Source of the DNA: CBDFKJ01 sp965248805
GTDB lineage: Bacteria; Pseudomonadota; Alphaproteobacteria; UBA6615
NCBI GenBank assembly: GCA_965248805.1
Contig: CBDFKJ010000001.1
Coordinates: 1 to 8,008 of the forward strand
Length of the DNA stretch: 8,008 nt
Direction of reading: 5' to 3'
The first letter of the stretch is position 1; every line of letters begins with the position of its first letter. Shown here piece after piece: positions 5,879-8,008 of the stretch. Made by a program: the position numbers and the translations under genes. The notes beneath the pieces were generated by a model. That model was not told the origin of the DNA. It did no database searches and saw only the letters and a program-made list of their open reading frames with translations.

Positions 5879-6738
5879 GCAATCTGACCGAGAAAGCCAT
5901 GCTGGTGCGCCCGGCGATCAACGTCTGGTCGGGCCGCAAGTTCGACAAGAAGGTGACACGGGAAGTCCTCGATCACCACAACGCGAGCACCGACGCCGGC
6001 CGCTGGAACAAGAGCCTGATCGCAAGGGCCGCGCTGGCCGACGTGACGAGGGCCGCGAACCAGGCCCGGACCCACCATTACGACCACACACTGTCGTGGG
6101 AGGACTGGGGCGCCCGCATCCTGCCGGCGGCGGCGTATTTCGAGTACATGGACGAGCAGCGCGACTTCAAGACCGCGTTCGACGCGGCGGCCGACGCGTT
6201 CGAGCGCAACTACGTCCAGTATGTGAACGATGCGAAGGCGGCGCTCAACGGCATGTTCGACCCGAACGACTACCCGGTGGTCGCCGATATCCGGTCCCGG
6301 TTCGCCTTCGAGACGATCGTTAGCCCGTTGCCCGATCAGGCCGACTTCCGGGTCAGTCTCAACGCCTCCGAGGTCCAGCGCATCCAGGCAGACATCGAGA
6401 GCCGGACCCGCAACATCCTCCATGATGCGACCGACGAGTGCTGGAAGTGCCTCCACAAGTCGGTAGAGCACATGACCGAGCGGCTGTCCGACATGGATCA
6501 CCGCTTTCATGACACGCTGGTCGGCAATTTGCGCGAACTGGTCGACCTGCTGCCGAAACTCAATATCGCGGACGACCCGGAGCTTGAGCGGATGCGCCAG
6601 GACGTAGCGGCGAAGCTCTGCCGCAACGATCCGTCCGTGCTGCGGCCGAACTCGAAGGACTTCGACGAGGCCGCCCGCGAGCAGCAGTCGAACGACGCCG
6701 AACAGATCCTCGACGCGATGTCCGGCTACATCGCTTAA
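5875..6738 (+). CDS. Uncharacterised helical protein between the AAA+ ATPase and the metallopeptidase-VWA protein
   Basis: A 287-residue soluble protein with no motif I can assign to an enzyme. It opens MSNLTEKAMLVRPAINVWSG, then RKFDKKVTREVLDHHNAS. A conserved-looking segment LSWEDWGARILPAAAYFEY lies near residues 72-90. A long charged, heptad-like helical part spans about 170-240 (SEVQRIQADIESRTRNIL and following), consistent with a coiled coil. There are few cysteines and no signal peptide or membrane segment. The start overlaps the ATPase stop (ATGA), with GAGGTG (5864-5869) five bases upstream. The likely role is an adaptor or structural partner of the ATPase; this rests on position only. 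I recall similar proteins, near a MoxR ATPase and a DUF2201-like gene, in phages and integrated elements, and a looser likeness to DUF3150 neighbours, but cannot verify either. Confidence 0.85.
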   Translation: MSNLTEKAMLVRPAINVWSGRKFDKKVTREVLDHHNASTDAGRWNKSLIARAALADVTRAANQARTHHYDHTLSWEDWGARILPAAAYFEYMDEQRDFKTAFDAAADAFERNYVQYVNDAKAALNGMFDPNDYPVVADIRSRFAFETIVSPLPDQADFRVSLNASEVQRIQADIESRTRNILHDATDECWKCLHKSVEHMTERLSDMDHRFHDTLVGNLRELVDLLPKLNIADDPELERMRQDVAAKLCRNDPSVLRPNSKDFDEAAREQQSNDAEQILDAMSGYIA

Positions 6739-6741
6739 GAC

Positions 6742-7278
6742 ATGGAAACCAGAACCAAACTCACCAAGGCGCGGACCCGCCTGGTCCTATCGCAGCCGTT
6801 CTTCGGCTCGCTGGCCCTGCGCATGGGCCTGATCGAAAACCCCGCCATCGAGACCATGGCGACGAACGGTCGCGACGTCTACTTCAACCCCTCGTTTGTT
6901 GACGGACTCAGCATGGACGAGCTCGTGGGCGTGCTCGCTCACGAGGTCATGCACCCGGCCTGCAACCACCATACCCTCCGCGGCGGCCGCGATGCGGAGC
7001 GGTGGAACATCGCCGCCGACTACGCAATCAACCCCGTCCTGATCGACAACGGCTTCACGTTGCCCGAAGGGGCGTTGCTCGACCCGGCCTGTTCGGGTCT
7101 GAGCGCCGAGGCCATCTACAATCGCCTGCCGCCGGCTCAGTCCGGCGGCGGTAGCGGGCAGGACGGCACCGAGCCCAACCCGGACCCTGGACGCTGCGGC
7201 GGTGTCATGGACGCGCCCGGCGATGGCGGCAAGGCCTCGGCGGCCGAACTGGCGTCCGCCGAAGCCGAATGGCGGTAG
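6742..7278 (+). CDS. DUF2201-type protein, N-terminal putative metallopeptidase domain (ends at in-frame amber)
   Basis: 178 residues before TAG. The domain resembles the putative metallopeptidase domain found N-terminal to DUF2201 VWA-like domains. Seen: KARTRLVLSQPFFGSLALRM (9-28); YFNPSFVDGLSMDELVGVLAHEVMHPACNHH (47-77) with the zinc motif HEVMH (67-71); and the family block ERWNIAADYAIN (86-97), whose Asp may be a further metal ligand. Residues 130-165 are a Gly/Pro/Ser-rich linker (about SGGGSGQDG). The frame then stops at TAG in the AEAEWR segment, although the same frame stays open and continues into the VWA domain. The start ATG lies three bases after the previous stop and has no clear ribosome site, which suggests coupling. 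It should be cytoplasmic. Proteolysis has not been shown for the family as far as I recall. If the stop is a mutation, this entry and the next are one gene of 387 sense or stop positions, 6742-7905. Confidence 0.85.
   Translation: METRTKLTKARTRLVLSQPFFGSLALRMGLIENPAIETMATNGRDVYFNPSFVDGLSMDELVGVLAHEVMHPACNHHTLRGGRDAERWNIAADYAINPVLIDNGFTLPEGALLDPACSGLSAEAIYNRLPPAQSGGGSGQDGTEPNPDPGRCGGVMDAPGDGGKASAAELASAEAEWR
7276..7278 (+). other. In-frame amber codon splitting the metallopeptidase and VWA domains
   Basis: TAG is codon 179 of the frame opened at 6742. The frame after it is open for a further 208 sense codons and encodes an intact domain. A single C to T change from CAG (Gln) would produce it. 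The window's S49 and pentapeptide-repeat genes also end in TAG, so TAG is an ordinary stop in this genome. Confidence 0.85.
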
Positions 7279-7281
7279 GCG

Positions 7282-7905
7282 GTGGCGCAATCGGCGACCA
7301 TCGCCAAGAACGCCGGCAAGCTCCCCGGCGATCTCGCGCGCCTGGTCGACGAAGTGCTGCACCCGAAGGCCGACTGGCGCGAGATCCTGCGGCGCTTCGT
7401 GAAAATGTCCGCGAAGCAGGAATACCGCTGGACCCCGCCCAACCGGCGTTTTGTGCATCAGGGCGTGTACCTGCCCTCTTGTCGTTCGGAACAGATGCCG
7501 CCGGTTGCCGTTGCAATCGACACCAGCGGCAGCGTCTCGCAGTCCGAAATGAACCAGTTCGCGGCCGAGATCACGAGCATCCTCGAAGACTGCATGCCCG
7601 AAGAAATCCACGTCCTCTATTGCGATTCGCGGCTGCGCAATGCGGAGACGTTCTCGCCGCACGATCTGCCGATCGAGCTGCGCCCGCGCGGCGGCGGCAG
7701 GACCGACTTCCGTCCGCCGTTCGAGTGGCTGGACGAGGCCGACGTCAATCCGGCATGTGTGGTCTATCTGACCGACTTGTGCTGCTCCAGCTATCCCGAC
7801 GAGTCGGCGTATCCTACCCTGTGGGTTACGTCGTCGCCGCCGGAACTGGTAGGGCGCTACGGCGAGCCGCCCTTCGGCGCAATCGTGCACATGGGAGCAG
7901 CCTGA
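7282..7905 (+). CDS. DUF2201-type VWA-like domain protein (C-terminal part of the metallopeptidase-VWA gene)
   Basis: 207 residues in the same frame as the metallopeptidase part. A GTG at 7282, one codon after the amber stop, could serve as a reinitiation start; no clear Shine-Dalgarno sequence precedes it. Seen: helical RLVDEVLHPKADWREILRRF (20-39), the aromatic YRWTPPNRRF (48-57), then a VWA fold with the metal-ion-dependent adhesion site: DTSGS (80-84) in VAIDTSGSVS, Thr141 in GGGRTDF, and Asp165 in VVYLTDLCC. All MIDAS residues are present, so the domain should bind a divalent metal and is the expected partner of the MoxR ATPase. It ends TGA at 7903-7905, overlapping the next ATG by one base. 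The coding frame shows no further damage, so the split is recent or tolerated. Confidence 0.82.
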   Translation: MAQSATIAKNAGKLPGDLARLVDEVLHPKADWREILRRFVKMSAKQEYRWTPPNRRFVHQGVYLPSCRSEQMPPVAVAIDTSGSVSQSEMNQFAAEITSILEDCMPEEIHVLYCDSRLRNAETFSPHDLPIELRPRGGGRTDFRPPFEWLDEADVNPACVVYLTDLCCSSYPDESAYPTLWVTSSPPELVGRYGEPPFGAIVHMGAA

Positions 7906-8008
7906 TGAAGACCGCCAGCTTCAAGACCTACAACAGCCCCGGCCGGATCTCGATCGCACGCTGGGAGCCGCGTGGAACACCCGCCGGCTACCGGCGGTAT
8001 TCGGCCCT
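7905..8008 (+). CDS. Uncharacterised protein, N-terminus only, cut by window edge
   Basis: ATG at 7905 overlaps the VWA stop by one base (TGATG). 34 residues are visible, beginning MKTASFKTYNSPGRISIARW and continuing with a basic EPRGTPAGYRRY segment. I have a weak recollection of small DUF488-like phage proteins with a similar PGRISIA...PAGYR start, but cannot confirm it. The tight overlap says it belongs to the same operon as the ATPase and VWA genes. No function is assigned. Confidence 0.6.
   Translation, partial: MKTASFKTYNSPGRISIARWEPRGTPAGYRRYSA

Noticed and set aside
7276..7278. Amber codon as a recoded amino acid (pyrrolysine-like)
   Set aside because: The S49 and pentapeptide-repeat genes use TAG as their terminal stop, and no recoding machinery or structured element is visible.
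6787..7890. Minus-strand open frame of 367 codons running across the amber codon
   Set aside because: It has no recognisable motif, while the plus strand has HEVMH and DTSGS in one frame. It is a GC-driven shadow and does not explain the stop.

Overview
The window looks like part of a GC-rich alphaproteobacterial chromosome. The basis is high GC and codon use, plus a left-hand gene order that I recall as common in that class: a polyprenyl diphosphate synthase reading left, divergent from a DUF2007 protein, a TrmN6-like tRNA methyltransferase and an S49 serine peptidase reading right. No genus can be named from the sequence alone.

Layout. Positions 1-710 (minus) hold a long-chain polyprenyl diphosphate synthase, ispB-like, cut by the left edge. 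Positions 711-835 are a divergent promoter region. Positions 836-2693 (plus) are a tight housekeeping cluster: DUF2007 protein, N6-adenine methyltransferase (start-stop overlap), S49 peptidase. Positions 2788-3570 encode an exported pentapeptide-repeat protein with a CPGC motif. Positions 3646-4786 are an IS630-family insertion sequence with matching end repeats, a TA duplication inside a reconstructed CTAG target, and a frameshifted, probably dead, transposase. Positions 4868-8008 are an accessory operon: a MoxR-type AAA+ ATPase, an uncharacterised helical protein, a DUF2201-type putative metallopeptidase plus von Willebrand A (VWA) protein that an in-frame amber codon splits into two reading frames, and the start of a further gene.

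How the genes work together. The left cluster is ordinary core metabolism (quinone side chain, tRNA modification, protein turnover). The right operon is the interesting part. MoxR-type ATPases typically act with VWA-domain partners as chaperone or insertase-like remodelling machines. Here the VWA partner is fused, or was fused, to a HEVMH zinc-peptidase-like domain, and an uncharacterised protein sits between them with start-stop overlap. The IS sits just upstream of the operon's ribosome binding site and probably separates it from its native promoter. The amber codon lies in the linker between the two domains of the third protein. Either the module is decaying, or the metallopeptidase and VWA parts are made as two polypeptides by termination and reinitiation. 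Two host genes in the window end in TAG, so amber recoding is unlikely.
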